NCBI GenBank assembly: GCA_038317345.1 | Contig: JBBQBH010000064.1 | Span: 1 to 14,098 of the forward strand | Source: Mayfieldus sp038317345 | Lineage (GTDB): Bacteria > Actinomycetota > Thermoleophilia > Solirubrobacterales > 70-9 | Direction of reading: 5' to 3' | DNA length: 14,098 nt | Shown: piece after piece, positions 13,316 to 14,098 of the stretch | Layout: each line of letters opens with the position of its first letter | Numbering within the stretch: position 1 is the stretch's first letter | Translations under genes and position numbers: made by a program | The notes under the pieces: generated by a model | The model's input: the letters and a program-made list of their open reading frames with translations, nothing else | Told to the model about the DNA's origin: nothing | Databases searched by the model: none

Positions 13316-14003
13316 GGACGACGAGCCGACGTTGGAGCTGCTCTGCGATCACCTGAACGCCGATCGCTACGAGGCGCTGCCGGCGCCGAGCGCCTCAGAT
13401 GCGCTGCGCCTCTGTCACTACAACCAACCCGACCTGATGCTGCTCGACCTGATGCTGCCGGACGCGGCGGGCCTCGACGTGCTGCGCGAGGTCCGCACCG
13501 CCGACGGGGCGACGAGCAAGTTCGATCCCGAATTGCCGGTGATCGTGCTCAGCGGCCGCGGCAGCGAGCCCGACCGGGTGCGCGGCCTGCGCGAGGGCGC
13601 CGACGACTATCTGGTCAAGCCGGTTCACGTTCCCGAGCTCGTGGCCCGGGTCGCCGCGGTGCTGCGCCGCCGCCGGGGACCGCGTGAGGGACCGCGCAAG
13701 GTTGGTGAGCTGGTCATCGACCCGGCCACCCGTTCGGTGCGGGTCGGCGACCGCTCGGTCGAGCTGGCCAACAAGGAGTTCGCACTCCTCCGCGCCCTGG
13801 CCTCCGATCCGACGCGGGTGTTCACCAAGGAGGAGCTGCTGCGCGACGTCTGGGACTTTCGCTCGCTGGGGCGAACGCGGACCCTCGATTCGCATGCGAG
13901 CCGCCTGCGGCGCAAGCTCGATCCCGAGCATGCTCGCTTCGTCGTCAACTGCTGGGGCGTGGGCTACCGTCATTTGTTTGAGCCGATCGTCGTGCGTGGA
14001 TGA
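13272..14003 (+). CDS. OmpR/PhoB-family response regulator
   Basis: This 243-residue two-component DNA-binding regulator has a receiver domain (about 8-125) with the acidic pocket Glu15-Asp16-Asp17, phospho-acceptor Asp59 in LMLLDLMLPD, switch Ser94 (IVLSGRG) and Lys116 in DDYLVKP, all intact. A linker follows, then an OmpR-type winged helix (about 140-240) with NKEFALLRAL, the recognition-helix region RTLDSHASRLRRKL and the wing WGVGYRHLF. GTG 13272 is the first possible start after an in-frame stop at 13263; GTG 13302 is an alternative that would remove little of the fold. No Shine-Dalgarno is evident. The partner histidine kinase is not in the window: downstream is a minus-strand tRNA, upstream small stress-type genes. 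Target genes are unknown. Confidence 0.93.
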   Translation: MLPEAQQLATVVVCEDDEPTLELLCDHLNADRYEALPAPSASDALRLCHYNQPDLMLLDLMLPDAAGLDVLREVRTADGATSKFDPELPVIVLSGRGSEPDRVRGLREGADDYLVKPVHVPELVARVAAVLRRRRGPREGPRKVGELVIDPATRSVRVGDRSVELANKEFALLRALASDPTRVFTKEELLRDVWDFRSLGRTRTLDSHASRLRRKLDPEHARFVVNCWGVGYRHLFEPIVVRG

Positions 14004-14072
14004 GGGGTCACGGCAGCGGAGGAACTCAATAAGTCGTTCATTAAGGGGGGCAACCCGTTTGATTTTCGCGCA

Positions 14073-14098
14073 TGGGCGCGGCTGGTTTCGAACCAGCG
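14073..14098 (-). tRNA. tRNA gene, 3' end only (cut by window edge)
   Basis: Read on the minus strand, bases 14097-14081 form a T arm: GCTGG, loop TTCGAAA, CCAGC. It is preceded by C (position 48) at 14098 and followed by a 7-base acceptor strand CGCGCCC (14080-14074) and discriminator A (14073). All spacings fit a tRNA. No CCA is encoded, as is common in actinobacteria. The anticodon lies outside the window, so the amino acid cannot be named. The gene converges on the response regulator; the 69 bp between show no clear terminator. Confidence 0.65.

Noticed and set aside
14081..14097. GCTGG-TTTCGAA-CCAGC hairpin as a terminator of the response regulator
   Set aside because: Read on the minus strand it has exact T-arm spacing, a 7-base acceptor strand and a discriminator, which fits a tRNA better; no T tract follows on the plus strand.

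Overview
The window is about 70% G+C, with tightly packed genes, frequent GTG starts and 1-8 bp gene overlaps. Protein styles such as actinobacterial CsbD and DUF192 proteins, a Rho with a long acidic insert, and secreted proteins with degenerate RTX-like tails point to an actinobacterium, most likely of the Thermoleophilia/Solirubrobacterales type. That placement is an inference from protein flavour, not a search result.

Region 1 (1-6482) is the core of the window: one plus-strand operon for cobalamin (B12) uptake. It opens with the 3' end of a cobalamin riboswitch, with a nearly perfect B12 box at 19-35. Five overlapping genes follow: a secreted DUF4430 protein, a DUF4430 lipoprotein, an EcfT/CbiQ transmembrane subunit, a fused two-domain EcfA ATPase, and a CbrT-like ECF substrate-binding (S) subunit fused to an extracellular alpha6/alpha6 (squalene-cyclase-like) barrel with its own C-terminal membrane anchor. 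In animals, intrinsic factor and transcobalamin hold B12 between an alpha6/alpha6 barrel and a DUF4430-type beta domain. Here the same two folds appear as separate or tethered parts around a B12-regulated ECF transporter, so the operon reads as a split, membrane-tethered, intrinsic-factor-like B12 capture system. Two copies of a short interspersed repeat, in opposite orientation, sit in the flexible linkers of the ATPase and of the S-subunit fusion.

Region 2 (6526-11779) is a plus-strand metabolic and housekeeping run: a short nitroreductase, aerobic glycerol-3-phosphate dehydrogenase (joined to the nitroreductase through a tiny bridging ORF made by a local duplication), a transaldolase/fructose-6-phosphate-aldolase-type enzyme, an NAD-dependent epimerase, and a divergent Rho paralog that has lost the P-loop lysine, the Q-loop and the arginine finger. 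Several starts here have a TANNNT box 6-9 bases upstream and no Shine-Dalgarno, suggesting leaderless mRNAs.

Region 3 (11780-14098) holds a convergent minus-strand protein of unknown function and a plus-strand stretch of small genes: DUF192 running in frame into CsbD, a 27-residue membrane peptide, and an internally deleted DUF6766-like remnant. An OmpR-family response regulator follows. At the right edge the 3' end of a tRNA gene enters on the minus strand. No transposase, CRISPR array or rRNA was seen.
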